A program made the position numbers and the translations under genes. DNA of 51,577 nucleotides. It comes from Myxococcales bacterium (GTDB taxonomy: Bacteria > Myxococcota_A > Polyangia > Palsa-1104 > JAEUJZ01). Where the stretch lies: positions 1-51,577 of the forward strand of contig JAEUJZ010000133.1 in assembly GCA_016794505.1 (NCBI GenBank), written 5' to 3'. The notes under the pieces were generated by a model. That model was given only the letters and a program-made list of their open reading frames with translations. It did no database searches and was not told the DNA's origin. Shown here piece after piece: positions 18,311 through 25,958 of this stretch (position 1 is the first letter of the stretch; each line of letters starts with the position of its first letter).

Positions 18311-18909
18311 GCGGCAAGATCCTGCCCTTTCGTCGCCCTGCAGCGCCCCCCGAGAAGATTCCTGCCGGGCTGTCTGACGAAGCGCTGCTCCTCGCCTGTG
18401 GCGCGGGCGACAGCGCGGCCCTCGGTGAGCTGTATGAGCGCTTCCACGCGGTGGTGTATCGCGTGCTTTCGCGCCTGGTCGGAACCACCTGTGCAGAGCT
18501 TGATGATCTGGTGCAAGCGACCTTTATCGAGGTGATGCGCGCGGCCATCCATTTCCAGCGTCGATCGTCGGTGCGCAGCTATATCCTGGGGATCGCCAGC
18601 AACCTGGCGCGGCATCATCACCGAAGCCAACAGCGACGGCAGCGCATGGAAGTCAGCTTGCAGCCTGGCAGCTCTGTCACCTGCATGCCTGAGCACGAAG
18701 CGGCTCAACGCGAGCTTGTGCAGCGCTTGTTCGGAGCGCTCGATGACCTGCCGCATGACCAGCGCGTCGCCTTTGTCATGTGCGATCTCGAAGAGGTAGC
18801 CGGCGTCGATGCAGCGCGAGCGCTGGGTGTCCCCGAGGGCACGCTGTGGCGTCGCTTGCATGAGGCGCGGAAAGCTCTGCGTAGCTCTCTTGCGGAGAGG
18901 GCCCCATGA
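18307..18909 (+). CDS. ECF-type RNA polymerase sigma factor
   Basis: 200 aa. Region 2 is seen as ALGELYERFHAVVYRVLSRL...ELDDLVQATFIEVMRA, and region 4 as LPHDQRVAFVMCDLEEV...ALGVPEGTLWRRLHEARKAL with its helix-turn-helix. A short linker without region 1 or 3 marks it as an ECF (group IV) factor. The start overlaps the preceding stop and its own stop overlaps the anti-sigma start, both as ATGA. It probably recognises the conserved blocks at 17078-17106 and 20435-20463. Confidence 0.88.
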   Translation: MSGKILPFRRPAAPPEKIPAGLSDEALLLACGAGDSAALGELYERFHAVVYRVLSRLVGTTCAELDDLVQATFIEVMRAAIHFQRRSSVRSYILGIASNLARHHHRSQQRRQRMEVSLQPGSSVTCMPEHEAAQRELVQRLFGALDDLPHDQRVAFVMCDLEEVAGVDAARALGVPEGTLWRRLHEARKALRSSLAERAP

Positions 18910-20393
18910 AAGCCAAGTGCCGCATGACCGAAGCGATCGCGCAGGCTTTTCCCGCCGCCCTCGATGAGGCCCTGCGTAGTCATCTGCAGGACTGCCCGGT
19001 GTGCCAAGCTGAGTGGCAGGCGCTGTCCGCTCTGCGCAGCCTGGCACTGCAGATTCCCGTCGAGCAACCCGACGCGCAGCGCCGCGATGCAGTGCGAGCC
19101 CGCCTGCTGTACCAAGCCGAGCGACTGCGCCACGAGCAAGCGGAGCAAGCCAACCCCGCCGATCCGCAACCGCGCCGCGCCGCGTTTCCGATCCTGCGCT
19201 GGGCGGCCTTGGCCGCAGCCGTTGCTTTCGGGGTTGGGCTGGGGCTGTGGAGCAAGCCGATCCAGCCCAGACGCCCAACGCTGCCAACGGTCATGGCGAC
19301 GCACACCGACGTTTCTGCGCAAGGCTCGGGCGCGCCTTCCCTTGCATCGATAACACCGACCGCTGAGCCCGCGAACCGAGCATCGTCAGCCGCGCCGCGT
19401 CCAGAGGCTGCAATCGATCCGCCGCTCGCCGCACCAGGTCGCGCGCAGATCGATGCGCAGATCACGGCGCACGGCCTGGCTCGATACGATCGCGAGCGGA
19501 TCGCCGATAGCGAGATCGTGCGGCTACACCAGGGGCGCGTGCAGTTCCAAGTACAGCGCCTGCCGTCGACCGCACGCTTCATCGTGCGCGTCGGCGATGC
19601 TGAGGTGGAAGTCAAAGGCACCCGCTTTACCGTCTTCGCCGAGCAGGGCCGCTTGCAGCGCGTCGAGGTGGAGCGAGGTCTGGTGGAAGTCCGGGTTCCG
19701 CCGCAGGCAAGCACGCTGCTTGCCGCCGGACAAACCTGGCAAGCAGCACCGGCACGACGCATCGACGCAAACGCACCGACAGCGGGCCGCGAAAACACAC
19801 AGGCTGCAGCCTCCTCGCGGCTGGTGATGCCCGCTGAGCCGAAAGGCCCGTCGCGCCATCGGTCGCAGATCGCGGGCGCAACCCAGCCCTCGCTGCCCTC
19901 GGTTGCCTCGTCGCCCGCAAGCGCGCTGGGCGCAAGCATGGCTTCGCCCTCGCGGCCCGCCGCAGGCAAGGCTGCCACCGCCCGCAGCGAGGCCTCTCCC
20001 GTCTCGCCCGCCGAGCAGGCGTTTCTTTCGGGCTTTGCCGCGCTGAAGCAAGGTCGCTACGTCCCCGCTGCCAACGATCTAGAGCGCGCGGTCACACTGG
20101 CCCCAGCTGGCCCCGTCGCCGAAGACGCCCGCTTCTGGTCGGCAGTCGCCTGGGGTCGCGCTGGCCGTACCCAAGAGGCCGCAGCCAGCTTGCGTGCCTT
20201 TCTTGCCCAGCATCCGCAGTCGCCACGTCAGCCAGAGGCCGCAGCAGCGCTAGGCTGGCTGCTTCTCCGCGAGCGCAAGCTCGACGAGGCCGAGCGCGTT
20301 CTGCGAACCGCGCATCCCCGACGCACCACAGCCGTTGCCGAGAGCCTGCGCAGTGCCCTTTCCGCCATCGCGGCGGCCCGCGGCCAGCCATAG
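18906..20393 (+). CDS. Transmembrane anti-sigma factor with zinc finger, FecR and TPR parts
   Basis: 495 aa. The cytoplasmic N-terminus carries the HxxxCxxC core of a zinc-binding anti-sigma domain (His26, Cys30, Cys33). A membrane segment spans about 97-115. The periplasmic part has a FecR-like domain (about 180-285: RIADSEIVRLHQGRVQFQV, VEVKGTRFTVF, VERGLVEVRV), a long Ala/Pro/Ser-rich linker, and a C-terminal TPR-like repeat region (about 370-495: FAALKQGRYVPAANDLERAV, AAALGWLLLRERKLDEAERVL). It would hold the ECF sigma at the membrane and respond to an envelope signal; the TPR end may contact a partner protein. Confidence 0.85.
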   Translation: MKAKCRMTEAIAQAFPAALDEALRSHLQDCPVCQAEWQALSALRSLALQIPVEQPDAQRRDAVRARLLYQAERLRHEQAEQANPADPQPRRAAFPILRWAALAAAVAFGVGLGLWSKPIQPRRPTLPTVMATHTDVSAQGSGAPSLASITPTAEPANRASSAAPRPEAAIDPPLAAPGRAQIDAQITAHGLARYDRERIADSEIVRLHQGRVQFQVQRLPSTARFIVRVGDAEVEVKGTRFTVFAEQGRLQRVEVERGLVEVRVPPQASTLLAAGQTWQAAPARRIDANAPTAGRENTQAAASSRLVMPAEPKGPSRHRSQIAGATQPSLPSVASSPASALGASMASPSRPAAGKAATARSEASPVSPAEQAFLSGFAALKQGRYVPAANDLERAVTLAPAGPVAEDARFWSAVAWGRAGRTQEAAASLRAFLAQHPQSPRQPEAAAALGWLLLRERKLDEAERVLRTAHPRRTTAVAESLRSALSAIAAARGQP

Positions 20394-20434
20394 GATGGTG
20401 GCGGCAAACGAAGTCGAAAAAATTTGCAGAAATC

Positions 20435-20463
20435 GGCGAAGGGTCGCGCGGCATTCGGGCACT
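20435..20463 (+). promoter_or_regulatory. Probable ECF-sigma promoter, copy 2
   Basis: GGCGAAGGGTC (20435-20445), GCGGCA (20448-20453) and CGGGCACT (20456-20463) repeat the block upstream of the sigma operon at identical spacing, while the bases between the blocks differ. It precedes the first cysteine-rich lipoprotein gene by 223 bp. The surrounding sequence (20394-20686) is otherwise without a gene. Confidence 0.6.
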
Positions 20464-20686
20464 ACGTTTTTGCAGCGAGCCGGTCGAACACGAGTTCCCG
20501 TGGCCGAGCCAACCATCGGCCGCCCAGCCGAAATCGTTTCGACCGCGCCGCGCAGCAAGTCGGAAAAAGGGGGCGGACTTGCTGCCATGTCGTTCGACCT
20601 AGACAGCGGCTGCTCACGGTTCCTCCGTCGGAAAACGCAAAGCAGCCGCGCCCGATCACGATCCGTTCTTGCTCAAGGAGTTTCTC

Positions 20687-21043
20687 ATGCGTGCTCTTTC
20701 CAACGTCCTATTTGTCGCGATGCTCGCAACCTCGGCTGCCTGTGGTGGCAGCGCTGCCGGACCCACCAGCCGCGCCGTCGGTGGCGCCTGTACATCAAAC
20801 AGCGACTGCGAGACGCAGTGCCTGTCCAATCAGACCTTTCCCAAGGGCTATTGCACCAGGCCGTGCAGCAAAGACAGCGACTGCGCCAGTGGCTCGCAGT
20901 GCGTCAAAGACGACTTCGGCAACATCTGCGAAGTCTTGTGCAGCACCGTCAACAGCTGCACCGACTTCGGGCCGAAGTTTGCCTGCGATCCCAAGGCTCG
21001 CGTCGAAGATGGCAAGAACGCCATGGTCTGTCGCTCTCACTAA
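20687..21043 (+). CDS. Cysteine-rich lipoprotein
   Basis: 118 aa with lipoprotein signal ending SAAC (Cys19) and AAGGAG six bases ahead of the ATG. The mature part has repeated cysteine pairs in a pattern such as CTSNSDCETQC and CSKDSDCASGSQC, common in small disulfide-rich secreted modules of myxobacteria. Function is unknown. It sits behind the second copy of the putative ECF promoter and is followed after 46 bp by a second cysteine-rich lipoprotein, so both are likely outputs of the sigma factor. Confidence 0.75.
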   Translation: MRALSNVLFVAMLATSAACGGSAAGPTSRAVGGACTSNSDCETQCLSNQTFPKGYCTRPCSKDSDCASGSQCVKDDFGNICEVLCSTVNSCTDFGPKFACDPKARVEDGKNAMVCRSH

Positions 21044-21089
21044 TCGAATCGATCTCGCAACAAAGCTTGGCTTTGACTAGGAGGATCCC

Positions 21090-21656
21090 ATGTGGTTGTC
21101 ATCTGTGCGCTCTACGATCTTTGTCGCGTGTGTCTCGTTGCTGAGCATCGGCTCGCTGGTCGGCTGCGGTGCCGAGCCGATCTCGGGTGGATGTCCGGGG
21201 CCTGGCTGTGCCTGCACAGGCAGCACGTGTGCCTGCACCGCCAACGGAAGCTGTACGTGGAATGGCACCGGCTGCAATGCGCAAGGCGGCAGCTGTTCGT
21301 TCAAGTGCGAACAAGGCAACACCTGCGTCGGCACCTGTGCGGGTTCGTGCAGCACCACGTGTAAAAACGGCAGCACCTGCACCTTGACGACCGGAGCCAG
21401 CGGCAGCATCGACTGCAGCAACAGCACCTGCACTCTGACCACGGGCGAAAGCGGCAGCATCAACTGCATCAACGCGTCCTGCGAGCTGACCCTGGGCGTA
21501 AGCGGCAGCGTGTCGTGCAACGACAAGGCGACCTGCAATGTGTCATGTCCCAAGGGCAAGTGCAGCCTGAGCTGCAGCGGCGGCAGCACCTGCACGATCA
21601 AGTGCCCGAATGACACCACACCGCGCCCGATCAGTGGCAGCGGCAACTGCCAATAG
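21090..21656 (+). CDS. Cysteine-repeat lipoprotein, probable small beta-solenoid
   Basis: 188 aa with signal ending LVGC (lipidated Cys26) and AGGAGG ahead of the start. The mature protein has 27 cysteines including the lipid anchor. They fall in short repeats (CTLTTGASGSIDCSNST, then CTLTTGESGSINCINAS, then CELTLGVSGSVSCNDKAT), each about 18 residues, which suggests a stacked, disulfide-locked solenoid on the cell surface. Polar Ser/Thr/Gly/Asn fill the rest. No known binding function can be assigned. Confidence 0.75.
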   Translation: MWLSSVRSTIFVACVSLLSIGSLVGCGAEPISGGCPGPGCACTGSTCACTANGSCTWNGTGCNAQGGSCSFKCEQGNTCVGTCAGSCSTTCKNGSTCTLTTGASGSIDCSNSTCTLTTGESGSINCINASCELTLGVSGSVSCNDKATCNVSCPKGKCSLSCSGGSTCTIKCPNDTTPRPISGSGNCQ

Positions 21657-21715
21657 CGCCTGCCCATCGCGCCTATCCCATCGCTTCCGCCCGTCGCTTC
21701 GGCCCATCTTTTCGC

Positions 21716-22528
21716 TTATCGCAGATCCTGGTTGATGACCCCAGAAAGGAACAGCTCGATCAGCGCTGGGCCGGCGGCGATGCTGGGCTGCGCGTCCTGG
21801 TCCGTTAAGTGCGCGTACATCACACGCTCGGTCGAGCCGATCACTGCAAGCGCCGTCAAATACGGATCGGCGCGACGCAGCAGGCCGTGTTGCATCGCCT
21901 GTTCCGTGACCTGCCGAGTCTGCTGCAGCAGAAGCTCGGCCACGCGATGGATCGGCTGCCGCGATGTGCTCTTCGGACCGCGGCATTCCTGCAGGTACAG
22001 CAGAACTTCTTCGGGAGCATCGTTCAATAAGGCAGCCAAACTGCCGCCCAGCGCAATGTACGCCCCCAGCAAGCCCGAAGGATCCTGGGTCTCGGCAAGT
22101 CCGGCGCTGCAGGCCGCATAGATCGCGGCCAACCTCTGTTCGATCGGCGCGAACAGGGCGCGGACCAGCGCCGCTTGGTTGCGGTAGTAGCGATAAAAGC
22201 TGCCCTTGGCGATGCGGGCCCGCGTCGCGATCTGGTCCACGGTCACGCAGTCGATGCCGCGCCGCAAAAACAGTCGTCGCGCGGCCACCAAGATGCGCTG
22301 CTCATGCTTGCGGCGATTGACGTCGCGCTTGCCCCCCACCGGACCTGGCACTTGGCGGACAGGAGTCAGCGAACGAACCGAGCGCGGTGCGCGGGCAGGA
22401 CGCGCGGCGTTGGATCGGGGGCTGCTTCCTGCGACGCCCATAGCCGCTTGGTGCTGCGCTGCGAAAGGAAGCGACGGGAAGGAACGAGACCGTCGGGCTT
22501 TGCCGCTTTCTTTATGCTGGCTTGACAT
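21716..22528 (-). CDS. TetR-family transcriptional regulator
   Basis: 270 aa from the ATG at 22528. An N-terminal basic, Ser/Pro/Ala-rich extension of about 70 residues precedes the TetR helix-turn-helix (RILVAARRLFLRRGIDCVTVDQIATRARIAKGSFYRYYRN); most family members start just before this helix. The C-terminal ligand-binding half is all-helical. The start at 22528 is preferred to that at 22540 because GAGGGTGA covers the upstream ATG. It is divergent from a lipoprotein gene with a perfect palindrome in between, so it probably represses itself and that gene. Confidence 0.85.
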   Translation of the reverse strand: MSSQHKESGKARRSRSFPSLPFAAQHQAAMGVAGSSPRSNAARPARAPRSVRSLTPVRQVPGPVGGKRDVNRRKHEQRILVAARRLFLRRGIDCVTVDQIATRARIAKGSFYRYYRNQAALVRALFAPIEQRLAAIYAACSAGLAETQDPSGLLGAYIALGGSLAALLNDAPEEVLLYLQECRGPKSTSRQPIHRVAELLLQQTRQVTEQAMQHGLLRRADPYLTALAVIGSTERVMYAHLTDQDAQPSIAAGPALIELFLSGVINQDLR

Positions 22529-22547
22529 GCTCACCCTCATTTACTAG

Positions 22548-22571
22548 AAACGTGACCACTTAGTCACGTTT
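22548..22571. promoter_or_regulatory. Palindromic operator, probably for the TetR regulator
   Basis: AAACGTGAC (22548-22556) is followed after six bases by its exact inverse complement GTCACGTTT (22563-22571). It lies in the 59-bp gap between the divergent TetR and lipoprotein genes, the usual place for a TetR operator controlling both. Confidence 0.65.
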
Positions 22572-22587
22572 TCAAGGATCTCAGCTC

Positions 22588-23826
22588 ATGCACAAATCGC
22601 AAACCGAGACGTCGCCTGACTTCGCACAGAACGCGGCCCACTTCCAGCCTGCGAATCGCCGCTTCCGGCCGATGCTGCTGGGCATGACACTCTGCGGCCT
22701 CTTCGCCTGCGGCCAGGGGGCTGATCGAGCGGATCCGGCCTCGCCGCCTGATGAAACCGACGCGCAGGCAACCGCGCAGACGAGTGCGGCGCTCTTGCGG
22801 TCTCGCCCGCCGATCCTGCCCCCGACGCAGAAGCTGAGCGAACTGTCGACGATTACGCCCAGCCTGTGCTCATCGGTGGTGATGGATGGCAACACGGCCG
22901 TCTTCAATGACACGTATCGCTTTCGCGCCGTCATCATGACGTACAGCGGCGGGCGCTGGCAGACGCAGGCGACGGTAACCCCGACGCTGCCGGGCTATAC
23001 CCCTGGTTTTCCGTACTGCTTTTCGATGGCGCTTCACGGCGACACTTTGGTGCTGGGACATCACATCATGTACACGCCCAGCGGCAGCTATTGGGCGCCC
23101 CAAGGATCCGTCTTCGTGTTTCGCCGCAGCGGCACGACGTGGACCCAACAGCAGGCGCTGATTGGCTTCGGCGCCGAAGGCCTGGGCATCCGAGTCGCCG
23201 TCTCCGACGATCTGCTCGTCGCAGTAACAGCAAGCGGCGATTACCTTCGTACCTATCGTTTCAGCGGCGGGATGTGGACGCTCTTGCCGGCAGGCGGTGT
23301 GGCCCTCCGCGCCCGGCCCAGCGAGATGGCATTTTCGGGCAAGCGCTTGGCCATCGCCGACAGCAACGATACGGCACGCGTCTACGAAACCGATGGCACG
23401 CGATGGGCCTTGGTTGAGGATCTGGCCGGTCCCCGTGGCTATTGGTCAGTCTCTACCCAACTTCAGGCCGATCAGCTTGCCGTAATGTGGAAGGGACCGG
23501 GTCGGCCCACGCCGCCGCACACCTTCGTTCAGATGTACCAGGCCGTGGTGGGTCGCTTTGTCGCTGGCCAGCGCATCGAACACCCCGAGTACCCCGACCA
23601 GGATCACCTCGGCTACCGCCTGACCATGGACCGCGACTGGCTCGTCACACACGACTCCGAAAAAGGCCTCTCCTTTGTGTACCGGCAGAGCGCAGGTTCG
23701 TGGACGGACAGCTGGACGATCGTGAGTGGCCGAGCGCACATGGCCGTGCGGGGCAGCCAAGTCCTGCTAGGTCCGCTGCGCTACACCAGCACTGCAGTCC
23801 CCAGCGAAGCGTTTACGCTGCGCTAG
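22588..23826 (+). CDS. Lipoprotein with beta-propeller-like repeats
   Basis: 412 aa. The signal sequence ends LFAC, giving a lipid anchor; a long polar start (about 28 residues) precedes the hydrophobic core. The mature region shows repeats of the type VVMDGNTAVF...YSGGRWQTQATV, MALHGDTLVLGH...FRRSGTTWTQQQAL, VAVSDDLLVAV...YRFSGGMWTLL, MAFSGKRLAIA...YETDGTRWALVE, a pattern of FG-GAP/integrin-like blades without the calcium loops. Probably exposed on the cell surface and controlled by the divergent TetR. Start follows AAGGA. Confidence 0.75.
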   Translation: MHKSQTETSPDFAQNAAHFQPANRRFRPMLLGMTLCGLFACGQGADRADPASPPDETDAQATAQTSAALLRSRPPILPPTQKLSELSTITPSLCSSVVMDGNTAVFNDTYRFRAVIMTYSGGRWQTQATVTPTLPGYTPGFPYCFSMALHGDTLVLGHHIMYTPSGSYWAPQGSVFVFRRSGTTWTQQQALIGFGAEGLGIRVAVSDDLLVAVTASGDYLRTYRFSGGMWTLLPAGGVALRARPSEMAFSGKRLAIADSNDTARVYETDGTRWALVEDLAGPRGYWSVSTQLQADQLAVMWKGPGRPTPPHTFVQMYQAVVGRFVAGQRIEHPEYPDQDHLGYRLTMDRDWLVTHDSEKGLSFVYRQSAGSWTDSWTIVSGRAHMAVRGSQVLLGPLRYTSTAVPSEAFTLR

Positions 23827-23848
23827 CCACAGCGCAGCGAAGGAAGTC

Positions 23849-23882
23849 GCGAGGATCGCAGAGCGTCAACCGGGATCCTCGC
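23849..23882. terminator. Inverted repeat between convergent genes
   Basis: GCGAGGATC (23849-23857) pairs perfectly with GATCCTCGC (23874-23882) around a 16-base loop. It lies in the gap between convergent stops at 23826 and 23941, where a bidirectional terminator is expected; there is no U-tract on either strand, so termination is not certain. Confidence 0.4.
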
Positions 23883-23940
23883 ATCCACGCTCACCGACAA
23901 AACGAACCGGGTGAGCGGCAACAGCATGTACGCGACGCAG

Positions 23941-24516
23941 CTAACGGCGCGACTTGCTGCTGGCTGGCTCCGGTGGTGTGGCCGGCACCGCGTTTGAGCT
24001 CTGCAGCGCCTTGCGCAGAATCGTGAGCAGCTGTCGCTGATCGGTTCGCGATAGCGTCAGCATCCACGGCGTCGGCCGCTGCAGGCGTTCGATCAGTCGC
24101 TTGCGCATCGCAGTGCCGCTGCGTGTCAGCGACACGCGCTTGATGCGACGGTCATCGGGGGAAGACTGGCGCTCGACGAGACCGCGCAGCTCCAAGCGGT
24201 CGACGATGCCGGTCAGGTTGGATGGCTCAAGTCCGATGCTCTCGGCGAGCTCGCGCATGGTCATCGCCGATTCACCCAGCATGTGCAGCGTAGCCATCAG
24301 CGGAGGCGACAGCCCATCCTCGACGATGACGTCGCGCATCGCAGTCCGATGGCGCACCAAGATCTCATAAAAGGTCTGGGCCAGCTCAGCGAGAACGGGA
24401 TCACCTGCATCGTCAGCCACAGCAACAGGGCGATGGGTCGGCGTGCGCGCAGAAGCCGCCGCAGCGGTGCTCGTTCGCGAACGAAGTCGACGGGAAACCC
24501 TCCGTTTTTCGCTCAT
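23941..24516 (-). CDS. MarR-family transcriptional regulator
   Basis: 191 aa. After a basic N-terminal stretch come the dimer helices and the winged helix: MTMRELAESIGLEPSNLTGIVDRLELRGLVER is the helix-turn-helix and SSPDDRRIKRVSLT the wing with the DRR signature. It is divergent from the FtsX/LolA-like/ABC operon, with an operator cluster between, so it probably represses that operon and itself, released by a small hydrophobic ligand as is usual for this family. Confidence 0.88.
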   Translation of the reverse strand: MSEKRRVSRRLRSRTSTAAAASARTPTHRPVAVADDAGDPVLAELAQTFYEILVRHRTAMRDVIVEDGLSPPLMATLHMLGESAMTMRELAESIGLEPSNLTGIVDRLELRGLVERQSSPDDRRIKRVSLTRSGTAMRKRLIERLQRPTPWMLTLSRTDQRQLLTILRKALQSSNAVPATPPEPASSKSRR

Positions 24517-24567
24517 GTTTGCAAGCTATCAGAAGCTCGATGGAAAAACCAGATACTTCAATGTGTG

Positions 24568-24612
24568 AACTATAATAGTTGACAACTATAACTATCATGT
24601 CATGCTAACTAT
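24568..24612. promoter_or_regulatory. MarR operator cluster overlapping a -35 box
   Basis: A perfect palindrome ATAGTTG-A-CAACTAT lies at 24575-24589. The half-site AACTAT occurs in direct orientation four times (24568, 24584, 24590, 24607). TTGACA, a consensus -35 hexamer, spans 24579-24584, inside the palindrome. MarR proteins bind such sites, and binding here would block transcription of the export operon. Confidence 0.7.
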
Positions 24613-24730
24613 CGAGTTCGCTGAGTTGGATGCACGGATCCACTCAGCGTGTGTGCCCACGATCTGATTGGCGCAAGATGAACGCACAACACCAAGAACG
24701 TGGGCAGCAGAAAGGGGCCGGGGTACGCGA

Positions 24731-25957
24731 ATGCTTCCATCGCTAGTGCGCATCGCCGTTCGCAATGTGACGCGCAATCGTCGACGGTCGGTCATTACAT
24801 TTTCAGCGATCTTCTTGGCGCTGGGCGTGATGGTCGGTATCCGCGGCTTCCTCAACGGTATGCAGGCGACGCTGCGCGAATCGATCATTCTGGGGCAGAC
24901 CGGCGCGCTGCAGATCCATCGCAAGGGCTTCATGAAGGCGGTGACGACGTCTTCGCTGGACTTGCTCGTGCCCACGGACGAAGCCTTTCTGCAGAAGATC
25001 CGCGGCGTGCCCGGCATCCAAGCGGTGACTGCGCGCATCGCCTTTGGTGGCATGGTGAACGCGAATGACACAAGTGCAGTCGCCATGCTGTCGGCCATCG
25101 ATCCCAAGAATGAGATCCTAGTCTGTCCGCGACGGCTCGACATGATCTCGTCGGGCAAGACTCTGGCCGAAGGTGGATCCAGCGCAGCCATCTTGACGCC
25201 TGAGCTTGCTGACAGCCTGGGTGTTCACGTCGGCAAGCAGGCCACGATTCTGACCAACGACCGCGACGGTGTCATGAACGCGCTCGACATTGATTATGTC
25301 GGCGTGTACGGCCAGCCGGGCTTGCCCATGCCGGACAAAAAGTTTGGCTTTGTGCCGTTGGCCTTTGCCCAGGACTTGCTGCGCATTCCGAACATGGCCA
25401 GCGAGATCGCGGTGCGCATCGAGCGCTTTGACGAGGCCGAGACGTTCAAGCCACGCCTGCAGGCCGCGGTCGGTCCTGAATATGAAGTCGTGACCTGGCA
25501 CGATGTGGCCTCGTTTATCGACGACGCCATCGCGGCGCAGAACGCGACGTTGAATCTGATCGGTGCGATCTTCCTGTTCGTCGCGCTTTTGGGCATCGCC
25601 AACACGATGCTGATGTCTGTTCTGGAACGCACGCGCGAGATCGGAACGATGATGTCTGTCGGTGTTCGCCGCCGGCAAATCCTGTCACTGTTCCTGCTGG
25701 AAGCCGGGATCCTCGGCTTGCTCGGCGGCATTCTAGGAGCAGCGGCGGGCAGCGCGTTTGTCTTCTACTACGGATACAAGGGCATCGTGCTCAAGTTCCC
25801 CGGAATGCTCGCTCCGCTTCACATCTATCCGACGGTAACAGTCGGCTACATCCTGTTTGTCTTGGGACTGGCAGCAGGCGGCGCAGTGCTTTCGGCACTG
25901 TGGCCGGCCGTGCGGGCCAGTCAGATGCGCCCGGTCGAGGCGCTGGCGGCGGTGTGA
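24731..25957 (+). CDS. FtsX-type ABC transporter permease (first)
   Basis: 408 aa, LolC/MacB fold: an N-terminal membrane segment (VITFSAIFLALGVMVGIRGFL), a large periplasmic domain (about 45-270), and three C-terminal membrane segments of the FtsX domain (LIGAIFLFVALLGIANTMLMSVLERTREIGTMMSVG...). The start at 24731 gives the normal NTR N-terminus (LVRIAVRNVTRNRRRS); an upstream frame from 24668 has no such match. The next permease begins one base after this stop. Confidence 0.88.
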   Translation: MLPSLVRIAVRNVTRNRRRSVITFSAIFLALGVMVGIRGFLNGMQATLRESIILGQTGALQIHRKGFMKAVTTSSLDLLVPTDEAFLQKIRGVPGIQAVTARIAFGGMVNANDTSAVAMLSAIDPKNEILVCPRRLDMISSGKTLAEGGSSAAILTPELADSLGVHVGKQATILTNDRDGVMNALDIDYVGVYGQPGLPMPDKKFGFVPLAFAQDLLRIPNMASEIAVRIERFDEAETFKPRLQAAVGPEYEVVTWHDVASFIDDAIAAQNATLNLIGAIFLFVALLGIANTMLMSVLERTREIGTMMSVGVRRRQILSLFLLEAGILGLLGGILGAAAGSAFVFYYGYKGIVLKFPGMLAPLHIYPTVTVGYILFVLGLAAGGAVLSALWPAVRASQMRPVEALAAV

Positions 25958-25958
25958 C

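Noticed and set aside
18130..19287. 385-codon frame antisense to the sigma/anti-sigma genes
   Set aside because: Composition-driven shadow; the sense genes have motifs and overlapping starts and stops.
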